64,000 nucleotides of DNA from an uncultured Legionella sp. Lineage in GTDB: Bacteria > Pseudomonadota > Gammaproteobacteria > Legionellales > Legionellaceae. This document shows positions 25,469-33,194 of this stretch, in pieces. Position 1 is the stretch's first letter. Every line of letters starts with the position of its first letter. The stretch covers positions 62,001 to 126,000 of the forward strand of contig CABHON010000006.1 in the NCBI GenBank assembly GCA_902168255.1, given 5' to 3'. Both the position numbers and the translations under genes were made by a program. The notes under the pieces are model-generated. The model was given only the letters and a program-made list of their open reading frames with translations. It ran no database searches and was not told the origin of the DNA.

Positions 25469-27316
25469 TTATATTCCTTTTTTCCCCAGCACTATCCCTT
25501 TTTTAATAATATCTTCACATATTTCTTTACGAGCTTTTGCTTCTTGTCTCCAAAAGCTTATAAGATCGGCTGTTTTGCTCATTTTTTTACTGGAACTGTT
25601 TTCTTGTAAAGGTAACATAAATACGGAAGAAACGATACTTGAAAAAGCAGCAGAAATGAGGGTGTCATGTTTATAAATTGGCTCTTTTCTTTGTGAACTC
25701 AAAAGACGCATGAATTTTGTACTGAAATCCTTCTTCTGTGAATTCAAAAAAAGCATAAGTTTTGTATTCAGCTCCTTCATCTTATCTTGTAAAGAACCAT
25801 CAGTTAAAGCTTCTCTAAGAGACGTGGTTATATACCCTTGTCGAACTGCATCCATTATTATTTTTTTCAGATAAAAATTTAAACCATCCTTAAGTACAGA
25901 AGTATGTGAAAGAACAACATCTTCTGCCAATTTTTCTACCTGTTTCTCTAAGAGAAATATCTCATCAAATATCTTAGCCGTCTCTTCGGAATTTGCTACA
26001 CCATAGATTAGCTTCATACTGCCATTTTCTACAATACCTAATCCTCTCTGCCCAGCTACTCCCTCTATCACCCCTGATTCTCGGCGTTGGTGTTGGGCTC
26101 CAGTAGGAGAATTAATATCCACAATATTACCAAATGTACGCACAATTCCTGCTGTAATTTTATTTATGCGGGCAGTTCCAATAGCGGGAATATACTGACT
26201 CACACCCTCCAAAATTTTATTGGCAAGCTCCTTCTTTTTTTCCATTACTTCTTCGTTAGAAGAATCAGCATAAAGAAACCGCTCCATTTCAGGCGTAATT
26301 AACTTTCCTGATTGAAGATAATTCGTTACGGGTTCATACGTAATAAATCCTCTTCCATCCCCACAATTAGTTTCAGAGGCATGAGGGCCAAAACAGAAAA
26401 ACATAGAATTTGTTTTTTGTAATATCTCTGGCAACTCAACTTCAATCATAACTTTTAGTCGATGGGTCAGCTCACGGTCGTCTTTAATCGCACTCAGCTG
26501 TTGCCTAAAATAATCAATGCTTTCCCATGAGCAATTCGCAATACCATCTGCAACAACAGTATGAGACAGGCCATTTTTATCTTTATAAGAAACTTGATAA
26601 CCCTTTAAATCATTCAAATCCAAGATAATATTTTCAGCATTAACACCTAATAATTGAGAAGCCGAATAAATATCTGCCTGAGGGATAAACTTAATATTAG
26701 GATGTGTTTTAAGTTTTACTTTTATTTCGTTTTTCAATTTTCCCCAATCAAGCACTCCTTCCGCGGTTTCAATAGCTGATGCAATGGAGGTTGAAGAAAT
26801 AATACCTTGTTCTTGTAGTTTGGCTATTTCAGCAGGCTCCAATTCTTTATAAAACTCACTGGGTTCTCCAAAAATTTTATTTGCAGGATCTTCTTTACAT
26901 AATTTTGTATATTCTTCTTTAAGTGCTTCCCAAACACCATAAATTTCACTTTTTTTCTTCCTTGTCATCTTGGCTTTTTCTTCTTCAGACTTAGTTTCAT
27001 CCCATTCTTTCATAATGAAATACCGTCCATGCTGAATAGGATCATATTCTGCAGAAGAAGTAGACGATAAACGGCATTGAGGATGCTTTTTTAAGAATTC
27101 GAGCGTTGCATGAAAATATTTTAATGCTGTTTCTATATCAGAATAATGAAAACCCAATCCAAGACGCGCAGGGGTATGATCACTTGAGCCTTCAAGCGCA
27201 TCTTCGCGTTTATCAAGAATGATAACATTATATTCTCTCTCGGCAAGTTCCAGTGCTGTTAAACAACCAGCAATACCGGCTCCCATTACAACAACTGTTT
27301 TTCTTTCACCACTCAC
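25469..27316 (-). CDS. DAO-family FAD-dependent oxidoreductase, enlarged, paired with HK1
   Basis: This 615-residue protein begins with a dinucleotide-binding fold (KTVVVMGAGIAGCLTALELAEREYNVIILDKRE). It then has PARLGLGFHYS and a C-terminal FAD-closing segment (RESGVIEGVAGQRGLGIVENGSMKLIYGVANSEETA), as in D-amino-acid oxidase/glycine oxidase-like enzymes. Those enzymes oxidise amine groups or secondary amines. About 150 extra residues follow the catalytic part, including a 15-residue tandem duplication (TKLMLFLNSQKK... / TKFMRLLSSQRK...). The substrate is unknown. The gene has a consensus promoter and is followed 3 bp later by HK1. Its position beside two CDPS-kinase modules suggests that it tailors or degrades a related metabolite, but that is inference. 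Confidence 0.75.
   Translation of the reverse strand: MSGERKTVVVMGAGIAGCLTALELAEREYNVIILDKREDALEGSSDHTPARLGLGFHYSDIETALKYFHATLEFLKKHPQCRLSSTSSAEYDPIQHGRYFIMKEWDETKSEEEKAKMTRKKKSEIYGVWEALKEEYTKLCKEDPANKIFGEPSEFYKELEPAEIAKLQEQGIISSTSIASAIETAEGVLDWGKLKNEIKVKLKTHPNIKFIPQADIYSASQLLGVNAENIILDLNDLKGYQVSYKDKNGLSHTVVADGIANCSWESIDYFRQQLSAIKDDRELTHRLKVMIEVELPEILQKTNSMFFCFGPHASETNCGDGRGFITYEPVTNYLQSGKLITPEMERFLYADSSNEEVMEKKKELANKILEGVSQYIPAIGTARINKITAGIVRTFGNIVDINSPTGAQHQRRESGVIEGVAGQRGLGIVENGSMKLIYGVANSEETAKIFDEIFLLEKQVEKLAEDVVLSHTSVLKDGLNFYLKKIIMDAVRQGYITTSLREALTDGSLQDKMKELNTKLMLFLNSQKKDFSTKFMRLLSSQRKEPIYKHDTLISAAFSSIVSSVFMLPLQENSSSKKMSKTADLISFWRQEAKARKEICEDIIKKGIVLGKKGI
25691..25780. repeat. 45-bp tandem duplication inside the oxidoreductase gene
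   Basis: Units 25691-25735 and 25736-25780 align base for base with about ten differences. The repeat keeps the frame and produces two similar 15-residue amphipathic segments in the C-terminal extension. Confidence 0.7.
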
Positions 27317-27364
27317 AAAAAACCTCTCGAGGAAACGTCCAATTTAATATTAAATAATTCTTAA

Positions 27365-27393
27365 ATTATAGTTATTTTTTCCAAAGCTGTCAA
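27365..27393 (-). promoter_or_regulatory. Consensus promoter of the oxidoreductase-HK1 module
   Basis: On the minus strand: TTGACA (27393-27388), 17 bp, TATAAT (27370-27365), a perfect sigma-70 match. The leader to the ATG at 27316 is about 42 nt. The two CDPS modules have promoters of the same layout. Confidence 0.75.
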
Positions 27394-27438
27394 AATTTAA
27401 TCAAATATAAAAATTTAATGTTCTTTTAATAAAATAAC

Positions 27439-27564
27439 CTAAGCAAAATCAAGCTCAGTGCAAGGGAAGGATAAAGTAAATTTCGGTAAATTTATTTAAT
27501 TCTGATCGACATTCTATTTTACCACCCCAAAGGATTCCATCACTAGCATTACAAAATGCTAATC
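27439..27564 (-). pseudogene. Relic of a histidine kinase 3' end
   Basis: These 126 bp match the last 122 bp of HK3 (30331-30452), from the stop codon through the FTEFTLSFP tail to the AFCKLVMES region. The match is more than 90% by eye, with three small insertions (1, 2 and 1 bp) that break the frame. Similarity also continues into the AT-rich flank after the stop. Nothing else of a kinase precedes it before the HK2 stop at 27583. It is what remains of a fourth kinase copy or of an unequal recombination between modules. Confidence 0.8.
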
Positions 27565-27582
27565 ATTTATCCAATCTGCTCT

Positions 27583-28737
27583 CTATAGTTTTGTCGTGTA
27601 CGAATCATCTACTTTTGGGAAAGTTAAAGTAAACTCGGTAAATTCATTTAATTCGGATTTACATTCAATGCTTCCTCCAAAAGATTCCATTACCAATTTA
27701 CAAAAAGCTAGCCCTAATCCAGTACCAGAATGTGCCGCATCTGTAGTCTCAAATTTATTGAAAATTTTAGGTAAATAGTCAGAAGAAATACCCAATGCTG
27801 TATCTTTAAAAATTAATTGATTTCCTTTATTATTGGTTCTACACTCAATAAATATTTCGCCTTTTTGAGCCTCTCCAATGGCATTAAGAGAATTTCTTAC
27901 TAAATTAAATAATACATGTTTTATTAAACGTTCGTCCCCTTGATAGACAAACTCCTTTGTTCGAGTGTAATGAACTTTCTCACCTTCTCTAAAAGGATAT
28001 TCTCCTAAGGCTCTCTGAATAGTGTCTTGTATAGAACATAGCGCTAACAATTCTTTTTTTTCGGTATTTGACGTCATCGATATTTTTTTTAATTTCACCA
28101 ATAACATATCAATAACTTGAGAACATTCCTTTACAGCTTGGCAAATATTTTTAGTTTGTAGTAAAAATTTTTGCTTTTTTCCTGGAGCAAAATTCAGCTC
28201 CTCCTCTTCCAACAGTTGCTGTAAATTCGCATTAATTTGGATAATTGAAAGAGGTGTACGAATTTCATGGGCTACACTACTCGATAAAATATTCATCAGT
28301 TCCGCGTTTTTTTCAGCAATTTCTTTTTCCTTTTGAAACTGCTCAGCCCGTTTTTTTTCAGTAATATCAATAGAAATACCTAAAATTCCAAAAATTTCTC
28401 CTAATTCATTTTTAATAGGGGCTTTAATACTTAAAACAGTATCACCATCATCGGTAATTTTTTCTTCAACAATTTCAGCCTCTCCTTTTTCTATAATACG
28501 TTGATCGTTATCATGAAATTGGCGTGCTATCTTTTGAGGCCAAGGTAAGTCAAAATCGGTCTTACCTATAACCTCGTCACCAAATTCAAAACCAAGCGTT
28601 TTTGCCTGTTTATCATTACATCCTAAATAAACCCCATGAACATTCTTCCAATAAACATGTCCTGGCATATTCATCATTATATTTTTTAATACGAGTGATG
28701 AGTGGTAATTATCTTGTAATAGAATTTTTAGCGTCAT
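27583..28737 (-). CDS. Cytosolic PAS-domain sensor histidine kinase (module 2, HK2)
   Basis: This 384-residue protein lacks membrane segments. The PAS domain fills residues 12-128 (MPGHVYWKNVHGVYLGCND; EVIGKTDFDLPWP; a C-terminal PAC part EIFGILGISIDITEKKRAE). The phosphoacceptor box SSSVAHEIRTPLSII has His-157. The ATPase domain has FNLVRNSLNAIGEA, DTALGISSDYLPKIF and GTGLGLAF. The ATG lies 29 bp inside the upstream CDPS-like gene, so the two proteins are made in a coupled way. It is about 75-80% similar to HK3 by eye across its length. Sensor logic: an intracellular ligand for the PAS pocket, perhaps the product of the paired enzyme. There is no cognate regulator next to it. Confidence 0.9.
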   Translation of the reverse strand: MTLKILLQDNYHSSLVLKNIMMNMPGHVYWKNVHGVYLGCNDKQAKTLGFEFGDEVIGKTDFDLPWPQKIARQFHDNDQRIIEKGEAEIVEEKITDDGDTVLSIKAPIKNELGEIFGILGISIDITEKKRAEQFQKEKEIAEKNAELMNILSSSVAHEIRTPLSIIQINANLQQLLEEEELNFAPGKKQKFLLQTKNICQAVKECSQVIDMLLVKLKKISMTSNTEKKELLALCSIQDTIQRALGEYPFREGEKVHYTRTKEFVYQGDERLIKHVLFNLVRNSLNAIGEAQKGEIFIECRTNNKGNQLIFKDTALGISSDYLPKIFNKFETTDAAHSGTGLGLAFCKLVMESFGGSIECKSELNEFTEFTLTFPKVDDSYTTKL

Positions 28738-30178
28738 TAGAAGTTGATTCCGTAGTAATATGAGAATTTATAGTGTTTTCAGAGCTAATTCCCAAAGTAG
28801 TCAATAATAGAGCCATACCAATTTTAATGTTGTCTTTATTATTAAGGTCATGTTTCTTTGGTTTTCCACGGATACTAACAGATTCTAATATATGGGTTTC
28901 ATGCCGTTCTTCATGCTTAACTCTTGCCATAATAAGGTAACGATGAATAGCCTCCATAGCAGATGTTCGTTTGGAATATAATTCAAAATTAGCATCCTGC
29001 GGCCACAATGACTTCATAACTCCACACTCTTCGAACAAATAAGCACGAATTTTTTTTATTGCTTCTTCACGTGTAACCCTGATCTCACTTTTCTTACGAT
29101 GATAAAACTCTTCTGCAGTAAGATCAATTCCCAATTTTATAGGATTGACTGACTCACAAATAATTTGACTATATTTATTTCTTAACTCGGGCCAAGATAA
29201 TGAACAATCCTCATCAAATAAAGGATCATTTAATGGTAATTTTTGACTTCCAATTTCAAGTATTTTTATTTGTCGTGGTTGTTTTATTTTTCCTTTATCA
29301 TCTTTTTGGGAAAAAAGAGAGATATGATAGAATAACTTTCCTTTTTCATGTTTAATATAGATGGTGTTAGGATCTGGTTCCTTGGTCGGTGACTCTAGAT
29401 CACTTAGGGGAGCTATGGAATATTCTTCCCAAACAAACTCATCATATAGCTTCCGCATTTCTTCAGTAATTTCTTTTAAACGTTTTTCTTCAAAGTCTTT
29501 CCAACGTAAAACAACGAGCCGCTCTCCATATTCTTGTTGAAATTCCTGTATTTTATTCTCTTCTAGCCATTCATCCCCTTCTTGAATTGCAATTTCTTTT
29601 AATAGCGTATCATTAAAAGTAGACTGTAGTTCTTTAGTTTTTGCTTGAATCGAATCATCAACCATTAAATAGACTTTACCAAAAGTCTGCATGGCCTTTC
29701 TCAATGTATCCCGAAAAAATTGTCCACTGTGGTTATCGGAAAATCCTACACTAATAGTTAGCTGGGCAGTGCAATTCTTAAGAAAATCTTTTCTCTCTTT
29801 TAGTTCAGGATTCTCATAAACAAAGGAAAGATTACTGCTTTTATAAGAACCGCTGGATAAAGATAAGGGAGAACCCGCATTATTTTTCTGCCTCTTTGTC
29901 TTTATAGGCTTTATAGGAGCTAAAAATGGGGAGTCTAAAATGTCTTCGTGAGTTTCACTTCCAGGACTCTGACTTCTTGTAGATAAGACATCAGGAGATA
30001 ACTCCGTGGAGGAATTTGGGGTATAATCCCTTTCCATGCTACTACATACTGAGACATCTTCCTCCAAAGAAGATCCTGGATTTACACCATCAGTCGGCCA
30101 CATATTTTGCTCATGTTCATCAATACTAGGATTATTAAGTTGTTTATTACAAGATAATGATCGTCCAGGTACTGGCAT
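28709..30178 (-). CDS. Putative divergent tRNA-dependent cyclodipeptide synthase (module 2)
   Basis: Residues 1-120 (from the ATG at 30178) are Ser/Pro/Asp-rich and look disordered. After this comes TAQLTISVGFSDNHSGQFFRDTLRKAM..YLMVDDSIQ, which fits the CDPS strand-loop with the catalytic Ser (about 143) and the Asp-Ser-x-Gln strand. EGDEWLEENK and VLRWKDFEEK also fit the family. Near the end, RAYLFEECGV supplies the Tyr-x3-Glu pair and FELYSKR the second Tyr. CDPSs use two aminoacyl-tRNAs to make cyclic dipeptides. An extra segment of about 90 residues (IYIKHEKGKLFYH...SLSWPELRNKY) splits the fold. The usual length is about 240; this has 489. A GTG at 30190 is an alternative start, but AAGGTGG lies 8 bp before the ATG. 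The family call is by motif only. Confidence 0.65.
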   Translation of the reverse strand: MPVPGRSLSCNKQLNNPSIDEHEQNMWPTDGVNPGSSLEEDVSVCSSMERDYTPNSSTELSPDVLSTRSQSPGSETHEDILDSPFLAPIKPIKTKRQKNNAGSPLSLSSGSYKSSNLSFVYENPELKERKDFLKNCTAQLTISVGFSDNHSGQFFRDTLRKAMQTFGKVYLMVDDSIQAKTKELQSTFNDTLLKEIAIQEGDEWLEENKIQEFQQEYGERLVVLRWKDFEEKRLKEITEEMRKLYDEFVWEEYSIAPLSDLESPTKEPDPNTIYIKHEKGKLFYHISLFSQKDDKGKIKQPRQIKILEIGSQKLPLNDPLFDEDCSLSWPELRNKYSQIICESVNPIKLGIDLTAEEFYHRKKSEIRVTREEAIKKIRAYLFEECGVMKSLWPQDANFELYSKRTSAMEAIHRYLIMARVKHEERHETHILESVSIRGKPKKHDLNNKDNIKIGMALLLTTLGISSENTINSHITTESTSNDAKNSITR

Positions 30179-30252
30179 TACAGTTTCCACCTTAAAGTTG
30201 TGGAAATTTAAGGAGTTATCCTTTCTAATTTCCTATTACAATACCATTATTA

Positions 30253-30281
30253 ATACTACTTTAAAACCATGAAATTGTCAA
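30253..30281 (-). promoter_or_regulatory. Promoter of CDPS-HK module 2
   Basis: On the minus strand: TTGACA (30281-30276), 17 bp, TAGTAT (30258-30253), with the same TTGACAATTT start as the promoter of module 1. The leader is about 70 nt. Confidence 0.6.
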
Positions 30282-30330
30282 AAATCACTACACATATAAA
30301 TTTAATTTTTATTTAATATTAACTGCATAA

Positions 30331-31467
30331 CTAAGCAAAATCAAGTTCCGTGCAAGGGAAGGATAAAGTAAATTCGGTAAATTTATTTAATTCTGATCGA
30401 CATTCTATTTTACCTCCAAAGGATTCCATCACTAGCTTACAAAATGCTAATCCTAGGCCCGTGCCTGAATGTGCTTCATCTGTCGTCTCAAACTTATTGA
30501 AAATTTTCGGTAAATATTCTTTAGGAATACCTGAAGCTGTATCCCTAAAAATCAATTGATTTGCATTTTTAGCCGTTTTACACTCAATAACAATTTTTCC
30601 TTTACGTGCTTCTTCAATGGCATGCAAAGAGTTTCTTATTAAGTTAAATAGCACATGTTTAATCAAACGTTCGTCTCCCTCATAAGAAAAAGACGCTTCG
30701 TTAATATAACAAACCTTTTTCTCTCCTACCCTAAAAGGATATTCGGATAATGTTCTTTGAATAGTGTCATGAATGGAACAAAGTGCAAATAATTCTTTTT
30801 TTTCTGATGTTGAAGTAGTAGAAATTTTTTTCAGTTTTACCAGCAGCATATCAATAACTTGAGAGCATTCTTTTACCGCTTGACAAATATTGTTAGTTTT
30901 CAAGAGCAAGCTTTCTTTTTTTTCTTTAGTAAAACCTGATTCATCCATTTCCAGCATTTGCATAAGGTTAGCATTTATTTGAATAATGGAAAGGGGTGTG
31001 CGTATCTCATGAGCCACACTGCTTGATAAAATATGCATCAATTCAGCATTTTTTTCAGCTATTTCTTTTTCTTTCTGAAGCTTTTCAGCTCTTTTCTTTT
31101 CAGTTATGTCAACAGAAATGCCTAAGACGCCAAAAATTTCACCTGTTTCATTTTTAATGGGTGCTTTAATACTTAATACTGTATCTCCTTGAGCACTAAT
31201 TTCTTCTTCGACAATTTCGGCTTCGCCTTTTTCTATAATGCGTTGATCATTGTCATGAAATTTTTGCGCCGACTTTGTTGGCCAGGGTACATCAAAATCC
31301 GTTTTTCCAATCACCTGCTCACCCAACTCTAATCCTAGGGTCTGTGCTTGTTTATCATTACATCCTAAATAAACGCCATTTAAATTCTTCCAATAAACAT
31401 GACCTGGCATATTCATCATCATATTTTTTAATACAAGTGATGCTTGTTCGTTATCTTTGAAGGACAT
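30331..31467 (-). CDS. Cytosolic PAS-domain sensor histidine kinase (module 1, HK3)
   Basis: This 378-residue soluble kinase has the same architecture as HK2. The PAS domain spans residues 10-122 (MPGHVYWKNLNGVYLGCND, EQVIGKTDFDVPWP, EIFGVLGISVDITEKK). The H box SSSVAHEIRTPLSII has His-153. The ATPase boxes are FNLIRNSLHAIEEA, DTASGIPKEYLPKIF and GTGLGLAF. The ATG is 17 bp inside the end of the upstream CDPS-like gene. Differences from HK2 are concentrated in the PAS core and the linker after the H box (MLEMDESGFTKEKKES), as expected if the two receptors see different ligands. Its 3' end is the closest relative of the relic at 27439-27564. Confidence 0.9.
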   Translation of the reverse strand: MSFKDNEQASLVLKNMMMNMPGHVYWKNLNGVYLGCNDKQAQTLGLELGEQVIGKTDFDVPWPTKSAQKFHDNDQRIIEKGEAEIVEEEISAQGDTVLSIKAPIKNETGEIFGVLGISVDITEKKRAEKLQKEKEIAEKNAELMHILSSSVAHEIRTPLSIIQINANLMQMLEMDESGFTKEKKESLLLKTNNICQAVKECSQVIDMLLVKLKKISTTSTSEKKELFALCSIHDTIQRTLSEYPFRVGEKKVCYINEASFSYEGDERLIKHVLFNLIRNSLHAIEEARKGKIVIECKTAKNANQLIFRDTASGIPKEYLPKIFNKFETTDEAHSGTGLGLAFCKLVMESFGGKIECRSELNKFTEFTLSFPCTELDFA

Positions 31468-33040
31468 TAGATATTTCCTCGGAAACTTGTAACGGTGGAA
31501 TTAAAGGAGATAATGGAGAAGGAGATAGGGGCTCAAAAAACATGCTAGCAGGAGCTACCGCCGCTAGGCCAATTTTCATAACTTGCTGTTCTCGGAGCAC
31601 ATTTCGCAAATTTCCACTAATTTTAACAGCACTTAATACGTGTTTTTGGGGCACGTTATTGCCATCTTTAATAATTCTTTGGGGTTTAATCAAACAATGA
31701 TGAGCGGCTGCCATTGCCGCTGTTCGCTCACTTACATATATTTCAAAATCGGCTTTGTGCTTAGGCCACAGTTTTGTCATCACACCAAGCTCTTCTTGCA
31801 GATAATGCGTAACTAACGCGAGCGCTCTTTCGTCACTAACATTGATTTCACCCGGTTGTTTTTTCTTTTTTTCAATAAACCTTCTAGCTGTAATATCAAT
31901 ACCTAATCTAATAGGATTAATTGCCGCACAAATAAAGTTCCCATATCGATTTTTTAGCTCATTCCATGACAGAGAAGTTTCTGGATTAAATAATTCCGTA
32001 ATGTCTTCATTTGGAAACATCTTTTGCAGTTCTTCTGCACTGAGTATTTCCTCTTCTCTTGGGCGATCAATTTTTCCATTATCATATCTTTTGGCCTGAA
32101 ATTCGGTGTGATAATATAACACTCCTTTTTCATGTCTAACATAAATCATATCTTTGTTTGGTTCGTTTGGTTCTTTCAGAGGTATCCGAGAAGAATTCAT
32201 CAAAGTACCTACTAGGGATTTACCATGCTCATCCCAAAGATCATCATCAAGATGTTCCTTTATAGAAGCTAATGCCCATTTTGGCCAAACAAACTTGTCA
32301 TACAGTTCCGCCATTTCCTTCGTTGCTTCTTCGACATCAGCTTTTTTATAATCTTTCCACCGTTGAATAATAAGTCTGTTGCCATACTTTTCTTTCAAAG
32401 ATTCTATTTCATTATCTTCTAACCAATCATCACCATTTTCAATAGCTCTTTTTTCTAAAATTTCCTCATCAAGAAATGATTTTAATTGTAAGGTATATTT
32501 TTGAAGTGAATCATCCACCATTAAGACAACGGTTCCAAAAGTATCCATCGCTTTTTCAATGGTATCTTGAAAAAAATCACCATTATGTTTTTCGGAACAC
32601 CCTACACTAATCGTTAACTGTGCCGTACAGGTCTTAAGAAATTTCTTTTCACCCTTAAGCTTAGGATTATCCGTAAAAATAAATCCAATTTGGGCTTTTT
32701 TACGATCAGGACTTGGGGATAGACGATCAGAAGCCTTCGTTATTTTTTTTGAAGTAGAATTGTTTTCATCATCCGATTCTACACTTGTATCTAGTGAGCT
32801 TGGTGTCAATAAATTTGGTTCCTCAAGCATAAATCCTTGAAGACTAGGAGTGCTACTTATTGATGTACTAGGGGTACTATCTATGGGGGTAAAGGATCGT
32901 AGTGATTCATTGTCACCATTCTCTGAATCACAAGTCGTATGAGTTCCATCATCCGACGAATTGCTCCTTCCTAACTTTCTTCTATTCAGATCTTGTTCAA
33001 ACTTCCCATTATCTATGTTACTAGGTATGTTACCACGCAT
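31451..33040 (-). CDS. Putative divergent tRNA-dependent cyclodipeptide synthase (module 1)
   Basis: This 529-residue paralogue of the 28.7 kb gene has a disordered Ser/Thr/Asp-rich N-terminus (about 125 residues). Next come TAQLTISVGCSEKHNGDFF (putative catalytic Ser about 145) and VVLMVDDSLQKYTL, then NGDDWLEDNE, IIQRWKDYKK and HYLQEELGV with Tyr-413/Glu-417. FEIYVSER has the second conserved Tyr near 435. The residue after that Tyr is Val (Ser in the paralogue), not the His or Pro that defines the NYH and XYP CDPS groups. The residue at the position of the family's Asn-40 is Cys (Phe in the paralogue). An inserted segment (MIYVRHEKGVLYYH...SLSWNELKNRYGN) sits between the halves. A TTG at 33058 could start 6 codons earlier. 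The pair with HK3 overlaps by 17 bp. Confidence 0.65.
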   Translation of the reverse strand: MRGNIPSNIDNGKFEQDLNRRKLGRSNSSDDGTHTTCDSENGDNESLRSFTPIDSTPSTSISSTPSLQGFMLEEPNLLTPSSLDTSVESDDENNSTSKKITKASDRLSPSPDRKKAQIGFIFTDNPKLKGEKKFLKTCTAQLTISVGCSEKHNGDFFQDTIEKAMDTFGTVVLMVDDSLQKYTLQLKSFLDEEILEKRAIENGDDWLEDNEIESLKEKYGNRLIIQRWKDYKKADVEEATKEMAELYDKFVWPKWALASIKEHLDDDLWDEHGKSLVGTLMNSSRIPLKEPNEPNKDMIYVRHEKGVLYYHTEFQAKRYDNGKIDRPREEEILSAEELQKMFPNEDITELFNPETSLSWNELKNRYGNFICAAINPIRLGIDITARRFIEKKKKQPGEINVSDERALALVTHYLQEELGVMTKLWPKHKADFEIYVSERTAAMAAAHHCLIKPQRIIKDGNNVPQKHVLSAVKISGNLRNVLREQQVMKIGLAAVAPASMFFEPLSPSPLSPLIPPLQVSEEISNVLQR

Positions 33041-33132
33041 TTTTCGTTTCCACCCCAAAAATCACACAAGATAAAAGCACCAAAGATAGAAAGCTAGTCG
33101 ACTTCCTAAGTTTTCTCTAAAACACTCAGAAG

Positions 33133-33161
33133 ATGGTAGGTTATAAAAATTAAATTGTCAA
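33133..33161 (-). promoter_or_regulatory. Promoter of CDPS-HK module 1
   Basis: On the minus strand: TTGACA (33161-33156), 17 bp, TACCAT (33138-33133). The TTGACAATTT core is shared with the module 2 promoter, and the leader is about 90 nt. Confidence 0.55.
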
Positions 33162-33194
33162 AAAATTATAAAAGTATAATTATTTCACAAAATA

